The notes under the pieces: generated by a model
Database searches by the model: none
What the model saw: only the letters and a program-made list of their open reading frames with translations
Told to the model about the DNA's origin: nothing
Shown here: in pieces, positions 36,163 to 64,000 of the stretch
How positions within the stretch are numbered: position 1 is the stretch's first letter
Layout: every line of letters starts with the position of its first letter
DNA from: Ricinus communis
Lineage: Eukaryota > Streptophyta > Magnoliopsida > Malpighiales > Euphorbiaceae
Direction of reading: 5' to 3'
Length of the DNA stretch: 64,000 bases
NCBI RefSeq assembly: GCF_019578655.1
Contig: NC_063259.1
Coordinates: forward strand, 15,714,489 to 15,778,488
Translations under genes and position numbers: made by a program

Positions 36163-37759
36163 TTCTCTCATATCAGCCTCATTCAAGTGTAAAATCCTAC
36201 GCCACTTATTAGTTTCTACGCTGCTACACTTTGACCTATTCATTCTGTATATATAGTAAAACAACAAGCATTAAGAAAATGCTAGACTAATATGAATAGA
36301 TGAAATATAGAAGAAGAGGGTGAACCAAACAAGAGACTTGAATTATTATTTTTTTTATAAAATTTATTCATGCATGTTTGTTTTAGTTTTGTTTCACTTG
36401 ATCTCAATTGTTTTCTCTTTTTTTACTGTTTCATGAAATTAATTTGATATCAGTTAATTGGATGAAGTTTTTTCTTAAGAATTTTTTTTTATAGAAGTAC
36501 AGAAAAGTGGGGAAAGATTTTATTTTTACGGTCAAATTTTTTTATTTTTACTTTAAAAAAATTTTATGATTTTTTTCACAAAATTTTATTTATACGGTTT
36601 CTTTTGGAATTCCATTGAAGTATTTTTTTTTGATATTTTATTAGTATTCATTTAGTAGATTTTTTTTACCATTAAATGACTTTTTTAATTTTATTTTAGT
36701 TATATTTTTATGTATTTTAAACTGTATTTGGTATATTTTTTAAAACACACATTTTCATGTTATTAAAACACATTAGTTATTATAAAAAATATGTATATCA
36801 TTCAGTTCATATATACCAAAACATAAAGATATCCCATAAAAATAATAAATTTACCTCATTTGACGATTTCATAATAATACAAGTTAAAATAATATCATTT
36901 TAGTATTTTATAGATATACTTTTAATATCTCTTTTCAAATGAAATTCTAAAAAAAAAATTCATAATTATACAAGTTAAAATAATAAATTCCCGGTATCTC
37001 TTAAGTATAGTTTTTTGATTTTTTTCTAATGAAATTCTAAAAAAAATACAAAAATATAAAAAATAATATTCTTTGAGTGTTTTTAGGTATAACTTTAGCA
37101 TCTTCTTTTGAACGAAATCCAGAAAATGAAAGTCATAATACAAGTTAAAACTAAATAGATTTTGGGTATTTTTTATGTATACTTTTAGTGTCTCTTTTCT
37201 GATAAATTCTAAAACAAATAAAAGAAATATAAAATAAAAATTATTTTACAATAATATAAAATTAAAAGAATATCATTTCAGTATTTTTTAAATATACTAT
37301 TAGTTTCTTTTTCCTGATGAAATTTAAAAAAGAAAGAACTATAAAACGAAAAAATTTAAGAAAAACCATAAAAAAAAACCTAAAAAAATAGTTCTTTTTT
37401 TTTTAAAAAATAGTGTCGCATGAAATTTCTTTAAAAGTTTATTTTTTAACTTGAAAAATCACCTCAAAACCGAATCTAACCCATTTAAATTGTAGTCGAC
37501 AATTTCCTTCTTCATTAATGTGGTTTTAGATTTGAACTATTCACAAAATGAATGTAATTGGTTTGATTGAATATTTGTTGTTCATAACATATACTTTTCT
37601 ATATTTGTGAAATCCAATGTTGCTAAGATAGTCAAAGACGTTTATTTACTTCGTTAGCTACGACTTGTGGACTAAAATTATTATATTATGTAGGATTTAG
37701 CCATTGCAAGAATAATTTTTGAACTTTTTTTTACATTTTCTTGATTTAGCTGTGGCTTA
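36163..37759. other. AT-rich intergenic DNA with degenerate tandem repeats
   Basis: No gene is visible. From about 36880 to 37330, four to five diverged units of about 75-115 bases repeat the order ACAAGTTAAAA, TATACTTTTA, TCTCTTTT and GAAATTCTAAAA. The rest is T-rich or A-rich filler. Confidence 0.6.
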
Positions 37760-37827
37760 TGTAATGACCCGGAATCAGATCACATGAGATATTATCCACT
37801 CTGGCCCCCAACTACCCTTTGGCGGGT

Positions 37828-37897
37828 TCCAGAATTTCCTAGGAGGTCCTCTATCCTAGAATTTCTCTAAACCAAGCACGTTTAACTTCGGAGTTCC
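37828..37897 (-). other. 5S rRNA-like internal promoter region in Cassandra LTR 1
   Basis: On the minus strand, GAACTCCGAAGTTAAACGTG and CTTGG match the 5S rRNA A-box region with one change, and GACCTCCTAGGAAATTC resembles the C-box. It is Pol III promoter-like in Cassandra elements. It is not a 5S rRNA gene: the rest of 5S rRNA is absent. Confidence 0.85.
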
Positions 37898-38299
37898 TAT
37901 AACTCCACAGCCAAACAACCAAAAGGCGTCTCATGTGATTAGTTCTAACTCTTTACATATATTATCAATCATTTCCCGCCCCATTTCAATATGCAATTCG
38001 GTTCATTCATGTACCCCCGTACTTTAGAGTACTGCAATCCTAGAAGCTTCTCATAAGCCGCCCCTTGTCCAGGCATCCTATCTTTGCCCCGGTGTCCACT
38101 TCCCGCCCCTCATTGGATCGCTTCTCTAAGCCAGGTTGTCACATGCCCACCAGCTTCCGCCTGGTTTGTCCTCGAACTACACATCTATTAGAGGGGTCCT
38201 GCTCTGATACCATTTGTAACGATCCAGAACCAGAGCACATGAGATATTGTCCGCTTTGGGCCCCACTAGCCTCACGATTTTGTCCCTTTTGCGGGTTCG

Positions 38300-38367
38300 A
38301 GAACTTCCCAAGAGGTCTCCCATCCTGAAATTTATCTGAACCAAACACGTTCAACTTTGGAGTTCCT
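38300..38367 (-). other. 5S rRNA-like internal promoter region in Cassandra LTR 2
   Basis: The minus strand has GAACTCCAAAGTTGAACGTG and then AGGATGGGAGACC and TCTTGGGAAGTTC. The intermediate element and C-box are closer to 5S rRNA than in LTR 1, while the A-box is more changed. Confidence 0.85.
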
Positions 38368-38686
38368 ATAACTCCACGGCTAAACAACCAAAAGGTGCAA
38401 CATGTGATTAGTTCCAACTATTTACATATATGTTATTAACCATTCCCGCCCTATTTCGATGTGCAATTCGATTCATTCATGTACCCCCGTACCTTAGAAT
38501 GCTGCCATCCTAGAAGCCTGGCAGAAGCCGCTCTTTGTCCAAGCATCCTATTTGTTGCCTTAGCGTCCACTTCCCGCCCTTATCGTACCGCTTCTCTATG
38601 CTAGGTTGTCACATGCCCACCAGCTTCCGCCTGATTCGTCCTCGAACTACACATCTACTAGAGGGGTCCTACTCTGATACCAACTT

Positions 38687-39775
38687 TGTGACGACCGGTT
38701 CTGTGTGATCGGCACTAGGGAATGGGTAGGCTTAAGGCTACCAAATCCTATAGTAAGCCTGACCATTCACTAACTCAATCAAATTGTAATCCGGATTCAA
38801 ACCATTAGCACTATTCCACAATTAACCTTTAGCCATCAGATACTACATTTTAAATATTGTTTGCCAGCATAAATAGGCAAGACCTGAATTTACATGTAAT
38901 TACAAAATGATAAGTTTGAAATTTCTACTGTGGAGATTCTAGAATCTTAAAAGTCAAACATACCAAAAATCAGTTACATTAACCCGAAGATGAAGGAGTC
39001 TGGCAGCTCGATTGAAGAGACAGTTAGCTCACTTACAAACATATATGGGTGGGCTGCTAGAGGGAAAGAACTGCAGAAAAACTAACAATGCCTAAAAAAC
39101 AGTTAAATTGAGACTGTCAGTCTCGAGAGTGAGTTACAATTATATATCCAAAAATGAATACAATTATTTCAGTAAAGCATTTGTTTAATTAAAATAAAAT
39201 ACTAAGTTGTGTAAAAATACGTGTCATACTATGCTTCTGTAAAATAAAATAAATTTTACATACTACAGGACGGTATACCTCAGTAGAACCCTAACCCCCA
39301 ATGCTAACAATCTCGGCTCCCTCATTCCAATAGAACTGGCACCTAAAGCTCGATCAGTGTCCTTAAATCCAGTCTGGTCACTTAAATTCCCAATAAAGCT
39401 GGCACCCAGAGAATAATGCTTGATCATGGACCTTTACTCCGGCAAACACACCCTACTCAGCCCAGAGAGTTAAACTCGACTAGAGCAAGTCCTAAATTAT
39501 TCTTCTACTACCTGACTCAGATTCATAACGGTGCACACACGGTCCTGATGCAACCCATCAGGTGGCATGTTCTACTGCCGTCTCATCCCGAGTCATCATA
39601 CAATCATAAAATCAATGATGAAGAAAATGATATATATGAATAATAAATAAATAAATAATTTAAGTCTATAATTAATTAATCACAATTGCTATTTAAAAGT
39701 TTATACATGACACATGCATAACAGATATATGACTTTAACTCACAGCTCTGACGACCTCCTAACTTTGCTCTGATG
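38687..39775 (-). repeat. LTR-family fragment D (same family as A, B and C)
   Basis: It starts TGTGACGACC and carries CGGCACTAGGGAATGGGTAGG, AACCCGAAGATGAAGGAGTC, GAGACTGTCAGTCTCGAGAG and, near the end, ACTTTAACTCACAGCTCTG...CGACCTCCTAACTTTGCTC, all shared with copy B. It is closest to copy C. It is truncated at about 39775, missing the CpG core and the TGTAACACCC end. Confidence 0.8.
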
Positions 39776-40219
39776 CCCACTTATTTCATATCTTTTTCTT
39801 AGTTATGTAAAGAATCACTTATAAAAAGCATCATTTTCTATATTTACCATATAAAATTCAAGGGAAAAAAACCTCACTAGCTTCATCTTGCATGGTTACT
39901 AAATGTATGTACCATACACTTTCCTTTCTGAAAGGTACTATTTACAATCATAATTTATGTGCTGTAGTTTCATCATTTTATATATGGATCAAGAGTAATA
40001 AACATATAAAAGAAATATGATTTTTGTAGCCAAACAACTAATTCAAGATTTATTGTCTTTAGCATATATAAATAATTTGGTAGCCGAGCATAAGATTCAT
40101 GTGGTATTTCTCTTATTTTTTTCTATAGTTTTCTCCTTATACCTCCATACTTTTACATTGTTTAGACATATACTATATTCGTCTTCCATGTCTCTCACTA
40201 TGTCTATTAATATGTTTAT
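39776..40219. other. AT-rich intergenic DNA
   Basis: No gene or clear repeat is visible. A short plus-strand frame at 40017 encodes a hydrophobic stretch with no recognisable family. Confidence 0.55.
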
Positions 40220-42066
40220 CACTACAAGAATCTATCGATTTACCTACAAAAGATATTGTTGGTAAAAGTATAATTTTTGTTCGTAATTCAATTTACCCAC
40301 GATTTTCAAGTAAATATCATGAGAAAATCACTTTTAGGGAAATATTTACAACGAAAAAGAAATGTTATCGGTAAATTACCAGTAAGAAAGTTGTTGGTAA
40401 AATATTACAGTATTGTCGGTAATTAATTGGGTTAATTTAATAAAAATAATGAATTAGCAATAATTAATTTTGTCAGTAACCTAGCGACAATAATTTTTAT
40501 TTGTAATATTCCATCTTATCTTTTCAATATATTGTAGGTAGATCATTGGTAAATTAGCAATGAGATTTTGTTTTTAGTAAATTTGGCCATAGAAAAAAAA
40601 AGTTATTTTCAACATTTGGTCAATAATTTGTTGGCAAATGGTTTTTAATAAGACATAATTGATCGGTAAATCATTAATAATCTATAAGTAATTATTTTGA
40701 CATTTATTATTATATTTTTTTGATAATACTAGCCTAAGAATAAAAAGTAATAAAATATAATATAATAGAAAGTGACAATTTTGCAGCCATTAATAACAAA
40801 AAAGGATACTAAAGTACATGTGCATAATGTAGACAAAATATACGAACAATAGAAAATACCAACATCAAAGTAGTACAAATGCTACTAACAATAAAAGTAT
40901 GTCAAGTAACATCAAAGCAGTACAAATGCTACTAATAAGAAAGGTATGTCAAGCATAAATAGTAATGATGAGCCTCCTACTCAGTAGTGAGTAGGAGGCT
41001 CATCATTATTTTTTGATGCAGGTGGATGAGATCTTATATTACCGGGCCTAACCATGTGTTATTCTAGACATTCACCATGCTCTTGAAGAAAGTGAATTAA
41101 TTGGTTCTGCTGGATAATCTACTGTTGCAATTCATTTAATGTGTTCAGTAACTCGGGTTTTATTTCTGTAGGTTAGGCAGGTGGGGCAAGTGGAAATGTT
41201 GCTGAAGAAACACTCAGATGCATCTGAGCCAAGATCGTAAACCCACCTATTGCATTGTCCAACCAAAGACTACATATATAATTCATTCTCATCCACTATC
41301 TCATTATTTTGTGACAGCTGCTCTTGCTTAAGACTCAATTTCTTCCTGGTAACATTTGAAACAAGTAAAGTGTTAATAAGATCGAATAAAAGACATATTA
41401 TTTGGAATTTTGATAACTTACATTAACAGCGTTGGACCTATCGTTAATAAAAGTCTTCCTATCACGTCCTTTCGTGTGGACATCCACGAATACTTCCTAC
41501 GGATAGGGTTGTCGTCCAAGTTTTTTACCCTAAAAAATGACTATAATAAATAAATTACCAATTCTATTTCATGAATCTGATAAGTCTTTAAAAACCACCA
41601 TTATAAAAAAATATTTAAAGTATTGATAAACTAAATTATGATAAATCTTACAAGTTGTCACCCAGGCTAATAATATGTTGCAGAGCCGCCAGTATGGGTT
41701 GATGCTCTCGAACCGTTAATACCTGAAACATTCTATTCTTTGAGTATTGCTTAGAAATAAGTTTAGCCTCTAGTGTGTTCCAGATTAGTGCATCTATTGT
41801 CTGGTCCCAATAGCATTATTTCTGCACAAAGTTAAACAAAATATTTTTATAAGTGACAAATACATAAATATATAACTTAAAATAAATTTACAAATTCCGT
41901 AACTTAAACTCATCCTAATAAATTTTTTTTTCCTTAGAAACATTCTTCCACTTGAACCCATCTAAATCCAACTTCTTCTAAAAAATCTTTCTTATCTTGC
42001 GAGAACAAAACCCAGATGGCTCCAACCTATATAGTAGAGTAAAATGAGTAAAATTACTTAGATACT
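40220..42066 (-). mobile_element. CACTA (En/Spm) transposon remnant
   Basis: CACTACAAGAA (40220) is the diagnostic terminal inverted repeat of plant CACTA elements. It is followed by subterminal repeats of GTTGGTAAA/GGTAAATTACC type to about 40640. On the minus strand, exon-like pieces of the Ptta/En/Spm plant transposase (Transposase_24) appear: GRQPYP-EVFVDVHTKGRD (41530-41460, with a stop in place of a residue and a following GTAAG donor) and WDQTIDALIWNTLEAKLISK and GSRASTHTGGS (41830-41670). The other terminus is missing; an LTR-like repeat begins at 42067. It is not functional. Confidence 0.75.
40963..41008. other. Perfect 21-bp hairpin with 4-base loop inside the CACTA remnant
   Basis: The left arm (40963-40983, starting TAATGATGAGCC) and right arm (40988-41008, ending GGCTCATCATTA) are exact complements. 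The loop is GTAG. No mismatch is visible in an otherwise decayed element. It is far too regular for chance in this AT-rich DNA. Confidence 0.9.
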
Positions 42067-43870
42067 GTCATCACCCATTTTCTAGATTTAAATATCAAGA
42101 GAATTACGAAAAATACTATGATGAAAGTTACTGTCTTTCTCGAGTCTCCGGAGGTCGAGAACGGGCAAATCCAATGAGAATATTTGAAGCAAAATTACTT
42201 TTTTAAAATCAATTTAGATCCAATTAGCAAGAAAAATTAAGTTTGAGGGGTGAAACAATAGTTTTTATAAGTTCAAGGACTAAATTGTCAAAAATTTATA
42301 ACTTTGTTGCCCTAAAACCAATCAGCTCTATGCAGAGCCGGTCGGTTTTACACAATACTAATCAGCTATTTTCTGAAATTTGACGTCGTTTTATGTGTAC
42401 TTTTTTACCTAAAACGTCAAAATTGGTAAAAAGGAAGTTTTTAGAAGATATTGTGATAATTATTGAGATTTTAAGATTTATTTAGTGATAATTATTTAAA
42501 TTTTAAAGATTTTAATTTATTTTATTAGATATTAATCTTAAAAAAGATTTAATTATCTAATAAAAAGAGAAGATTATTGTTTCTTTCTAATTTAAATAAT
42601 TAAATAATTATTTGTTTCTCTAGGGTTTCTTGAAACCCTACTGCTATAAATAGAATGATACATCCTAGGTTTATGGTTAGCTACATTCATTAAGCCACAA
42701 ACTACTAGACCTCCATAAATTTAAATACGTTCATTAAAAGTAGAGGCTTTAGAAAATAAATAGAGGAAGTCACTAAGAAAAAGCTTCAAATTTGGAAACC
42801 CTTCTTTAAAAGACAGAAGATTTTCAAAACCCAAGCAACGCTGGATTCTCAGCGAATCTTCGATTCCACCCCCTTATCATCTCTAAAGACTCAAATATTA
42901 GCACTCTACAGTGCCAACCTGAAGGTTTCCTAAATGTACTCCACCTCTTTAAACCTAGTTCTTTTACTTTATATTTTAGAAATATGATTCCGATAATTTT
43001 TTTTAATGATTTTATATGATTCACATGATTTTCATAATTAGATTTAGAATTTTATGAATCAATATATTGGATATTAGATCCGACAATATTTATTATGCTG
43101 GGAAATGAATTTGATAACATGCAATCTGATGGGAATTGAATATGATAATATGCAATATGATGGATTTTATATATGATGGCTTAAATGATTAGAATAATAT
43201 GCTAGATTTATGTTTTTATATCAATCTCCATTCATGTTTTCATATCAATCTCCTACTATTGCATGCTCAAATCTAGAATTTTCTATGCAAAGCTTTTTCT
43301 TTTTTTATCTTTTGTAAGTTCATTCTTTTACATGTTTATACAATTTTTATATTTATTTCAGCTCAGTTAATTTTTTATATCATTGGCCTTATTTTTTCGA
43401 GTTTTAATCATGTTTTTATCTCTTATACATGTTAGATCGACTTATGGGTGAGGTAGGATTGAGACAATTGCAAAACCATCATAATCAAGCCCTAGAGCCA
43501 ATCGGCTCCTTACAAAGTCAATTCAGCTTTGTGATATCATCGATCGGTTGTGCGCTAAGCCGAATCGGCTCTGTGATGTCATCAATCGGTTGTTCTTCCC
43601 AAATTGCCCTAATTCGCAGACTTTTTAGCCCTTTTATTGATTTTTGCCAATTTTGACTTATTTGAGTCATTTTTCTTAAGCTTATTAGTTGTAAGAAGGG
43701 TTATAACAATTAGATTTATTGTTTTTTTATTTTTTTTTTTTATTTTGGTAATAGCAAATAATTGTTATATGATTGTTAACTAAAATTGGACATCCAGACT
43801 TAGGCCCTAAAACTTGGATTTTGGCATGAATTTTATAGTCCATTAAATTAACATATTGGCATGAATTAAT
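42067..43870 (+). repeat. Long LTR-like repeat with palindromic GAGCC-ATCGGCTC motifs, copy 2
   Basis: It starts TGTCATCACCCATTTTC and follows copy 1 (15132 onward) through AATTACGAAAAAT, AAGTTTGAGGGG, CCAATCAGCTCTATG, CTCTAGGGTTTCTTGAAACC, CTATAAATAG (about 42645), the GATCGACTTATGG...GCCCTAGAGCCAATCGGCTC block (43435-43510), and GGACATCCAGACTTAG (43790). It is cut off at about 43870, where the GGGTCGGG repeat begins. No coding sequence is seen; the frame at 43429-43656 lies in the palindrome cluster and is not a gene. Confidence 0.62.
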
Positions 43871-43876
43871 GTGAGA

Positions 43877-45230
43877 TGACAAACAGGCAGGTAGACTCGG
43901 GCTCAAATAAGATCATTTCATATTTCATATAATTTTGGATTTGATCATTTCAGGTCTAGATCTTCTTAGGTTTAGATAATTTCAGATTCAAATGATTTCA
44001 GATTTTGCTAGTTTCGGGTTGGGTCGGGTTTAAGTTTGAGTCTTTTTACCTCTGCTTCTTCTTCAGATTCAGATTATTATATGTTCGGTTGGAGTCGGGC
44101 TCAGATAAAATCTAGTCTAGGTTGCCTTGAATTTCATGTCAAGTTTTAAATTAGCTTATCAAGTGTGAATTAATTTTTGGATCAATTTATTTAATTTTAT
44201 TTTTCAATCTTAGAAATTTTATGTAATAAATTTATATATATTTATTTTCTTTAAAATTTTCTAGTTGAAGCCTTGAAATTTAAACTTTTTATATTGTGAT
44301 GGACTATTTTTTACCTTATAAAATCGTATATTTGCTGAACTATCATTTTTATTTATCTTGTACTTTTCTTTAAAAATAAGAAAATATAAATTTTATTAAT
44401 TTTAAGAATAATCAACTTAATTTTTTTATTTACTTACGAAAGTGATGTAATATAAAAAAATTTAAATTCAAAATGGTGTCAACATCAAAATTTAATTAAT
44501 TTTTTAATTATCAATTAAATTTTTTGACTTATATAAAAATATCTTAATATTAATAATTTCATTTTTACTTAAAATATAATTTTATTTTTCAGTCTCAAAT
44601 ATTATTTTCCTCATAAATATAACATAAATTCTTTCTTCACTTTTTCAAAGAAAAATTTAAATGAAAATTAAACTAAATTACAGAATTTTTAACTTTAATT
44701 ATTTTATATCTTTAATTATGTTATGAATTACTTTTTAATGTTTTTACTTTTAATATATATAAATTTTTATATATTCAAGTTAATTATTTTATTTAATGAT
44801 TAACCATTTATAAATAATAAATAACTGAGACTAAAAATTTGAAGATGATATTACAAAAGATATTTTTTAAATACTAATTGGAAATAAAAAATATTAAAAA
44901 TTTAGTATTAAAATTAGTTGTACAATGATAATTAAATATCACCAAAATGCTATATTTATTTTAATAAAAAATTATATTTCAAGTTATTTCAGATTTTAAA
45001 TCGGACTGTATCGGTTATTAATTTAAATGATCATATGTTAATTTTGAATTCGGATCATTTTGAGTTTGAATTGTTATTTTTATTTCTTTTGATTCGGACC
45101 ATTCGAATTTTGAATCACTGTGATATCAGATTATTTTAAATTTAAATATTTTAAATTTAGCGTGATTTTAATTTCAGATTATTTTGAGTTTTAATATTCA
45201 ATTTTATATTATAATTCAAATTCGGATGGA
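43877..45230 (+). repeat. Dispersed repeat with GGGTCGGG motifs, copy 2, and AT-rich tail
   Basis: GACAAACAGGCAGGTAGACTCGG and the later TTTCGGGTTGGGTCGGG match copy 1 (3805 onward). From about 44200 it is extremely AT-rich, then TTCGGAT and GATTATTTT motifs return at 44990-45230. No gene is visible. Confidence 0.6.
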
Positions 45231-45299
45231 TTGAGTTTTAAACTACCATCTTTTTCCCATTAAAATACGGCAAAGAAGTCTATACAAAAAAGTCTATAC

Positions 45300-45753
45300 A
45301 AAAATAAATATAAAATTCAAACTCTTTTAATTGGACAAGCAATAGTCCAAGACAATATTTTGATTGGTAAATCTTTTTTTCTTTAAAAAAAAACAAAACA
45401 GAACTGATAAATTTTCTTGTACGAGTCTGCTTTCAAAATTTAGCGTCAGGTCTCCTCCTCTTCTCCTCTTTAACTCCTCCAAATTCCTCAATCCGCCATT
45501 CTTTCTTCATTTCCTCGCCAATCTGTCCCTCTTTAAAACATTTTTCATTCCACACTTCTCCTGATTTCCTCAATTCCCGTTTCCTTTCCACCAGCGAAAC
45601 GGGAGATTTTTCTTTTGTTCTTTCGTTCCTATTTTGTTGGATAGATCGGCTGCAAATAATTTTTATATCTAAATACAAGAAAGAGAGGAAGTTATATAAT
45701 AAATTAAAATATAGTAATTCATCAGAATTTTGGATGCGATTGGGAGATTAGAA
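45300..45753 (+). promoter_or_regulatory. Promoter and 5' UTR of the MNS gene
   Basis: A TATA-like AATAAATATAAAATTC lies near 45303, after a direct repeat of AGTCTATACAAAAA. A strongly pyrimidine-rich stretch (45445-45480) resembles the Y patch near plant transcription starts. The transcription start is not determined. The ATG chosen is 45754; there is no in-frame ATG upstream in this exon, only a TTG at 45730. Confidence 0.5.
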
Positions 45754-62969
<17,216 letters not shown>

Positions 62970-64000
62970 GATTCATTTCTACACACGGTTCTTACTATAC
63001 AATGAACTGAGTTTTGATTGGATTTGAATCTGGAAAATTATTAGTCATCATTATTAAATTAGATTGAAGGCCTATGGAATGCTGTTCCCATCAGTAATAA
63101 TGGGGTTCAACAATTTTCCGTCCCAGGCTGGTAGGAAATGTTGTATTCCATGGTGAGAAACAAAGAGCAACACCGATTGATATGTAACATAGAGTATAGC
63201 TAATTGCCTCTGCTTGTTTCACATATAGCAACAGTTTTCCCCCATCTTTATCTAATTATCTTAAGGGCTTCAACAGTTCTCCCAAATCGCCTGTTTTCCC
63301 CACTATTTCCCCTTAGTATTATTATGGTCACCATCTGAAGAGTCCAAGAGAGTTTCTGAGGCCCAATGATCCTAAAGAAACTTATATGATGTGTGGTTAG
63401 CAAATACTTTTGAAATGCATGGTTACTTGCCTGCTTGAAGTTGGAGCTTTCTAGGCTCACACAAATAGTTCGGAGAAATATTAAGTAAGCGAGACATGTA
63501 ATTTGTGTTGTTTGCAAATAGTTTATAAAATGATATGCAATTTGAATGTGATTTGTATTTGGTTAGAAACAAGCAATCTATCAAATTTGTGTGTATTTGG
63601 TTAGAAACAAGTTGTTCAGTTTACAGGCTTAATGAATCTGCATGCAAGTGAAATATTTGCTTACTTGTGTATGTTCACTTGATGAAATTTGTACAGTTGT
63701 GTTGTTTCCTTATCCATGGCGAATGTTGTGCAATTCTGCTTGAAATTTACACCAATGGTGAAATTTATAAGCTGCAGCGTGCTTGAATACACCGTGATGT
63801 ATGTGAGCACAATTAGGGGAAATTCGGAGATTAGAGGATCTTCGGAACTGAACTGAATATTGGAAATTTTAGAAATTGGATCTTTAGAATCATATTGTAC
63901 TATAAAAATCTTTGTTCTGTACTGTTTCAATTTTTTTGGACAGTTCGATTCGGAAATTTGGTTCAATGAAACGGTTAGGTACAGTATAGTATAATAAAGA
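62970..64000. other. MNS 3' flank and intergenic DNA
   Basis: The 3' UTR presumably begins here. No clear polyadenylation signal stands out. A short direct repeat TGTATTTGGTTAGAAACAAG occurs at about 63556 and 63593. From about 63810 to the end the sequence has TTCGGA/AACGGTT motifs of the degenerate repeat type. Confidence 0.5.

Larger units (their letters stand above)
37760..38682 (-). mobile_element. Cassandra-type TRIM, two tandem units (LTR-internal-LTR-internal)
   Basis: Two direct copies of about 455-468 bases lie head to tail. Each consists of an LTR (37760-37971 and 38215-38442) and a short internal part ending in a primer-binding site (GCTCTGATACCA at 38201-38212; ACTCTGATACCA at 38671-38682). 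The polypurine tracts, GGGGCGGGAAA and GGGCGGGAA in element sense, adjoin the LTR starts. The LTRs contain 5S-rRNA-like sequence (37828-37897 and 38300-38367), the hallmark of Cassandra TRIMs. There is no coding sequence, as expected. The LTR that should follow the second primer-binding site is missing; copy D of the A/B family starts there instead. Confidence 0.87.

Noticed and set aside
37828..38367. Possible 5S rRNA genes
   Set aside because: Only the A-box to C-box part resembles 5S rRNA, and it lies in LTRs with primer site and polypurine tract, so it is Cassandra.
43429..43656. 75-codon plus-strand frame
   Set aside because: It spans the palindromic motif cluster of the LTR-like repeat; its Ile/Gly/Ser repeats come from the DNA repeats.

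Overview
This is plant nuclear DNA, almost certainly from a eudicot. The evidence is spliced genes with GT/AG introns, AT-rich intergenic DNA, a plant-type Golgi alpha-mannosidase, a plant SWIM/MULE-derived gene, and Ty1/copia, Ty3/gypsy, CACTA, LINE-like, MITE and Cassandra (TRIM) elements. The species cannot be fixed from the sequence; a rosid is my guess only.

Layout. 1-2017 is the decayed pol region of a Ty3/gypsy element, cut off by a fragment of a long LTR family (about 2018-2500) that recurs three more times. 2500-6920 is AT-rich DNA with foldback elements, a GGGTCGGG-type repeat and a small GRF zinc-finger remnant (4971-5360). 6922-13990 (minus) is a multi-exon plant-mobile-domain (PMD) pseudogene, interrupted by an almost complete 5.0 kb Ty1/copia element (7446-12460). 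15132-about 17335 is a long LTR-like repeat with palindromic GAGCC-ATCGGCTC motifs. A second, truncated copy lies at 42067-43870.

Two cellular genes look intact. The first (18018-21091, plus, 5 exons, 681 aa) encodes a SWIM zinc-finger protein derived from a MULE transposase; a LINE-like remnant follows it. The second (45754-62969, plus, 14 exons, 580 aa) encodes a Golgi class I alpha-1,2-mannosidase (GH47, MNS1/MNS2 type) for N-glycan trimming. All its exon joins keep frame, and its introns carry a MITE and a 315 bp tandem duplication. The two genes show no functional link.

Between them is a transposon graveyard. At 26680-36162 three insertions are stacked: a copia element (target duplication ATAAT) holds a solo-LTR-like element A (CTTAG/CTGAG), which in turn holds element B of the same family in opposite orientation (ACTCT). 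At 37760-38682 lie two tandem units of a Cassandra TRIM, with 5S-rRNA-like sequence in the LTRs. It is followed by another copy (D) of the A/B family and a CACTA remnant (40220-42066) with a perfect 21-bp hairpin.

I found no convincing new biological system. The most interesting items are the tandem Cassandra array, the three-layer nest, the CACTA hairpin, and the internally tandem and CpG-rich A/B family. All exon boundaries and element ends were read by eye; no alignment or database search was run.
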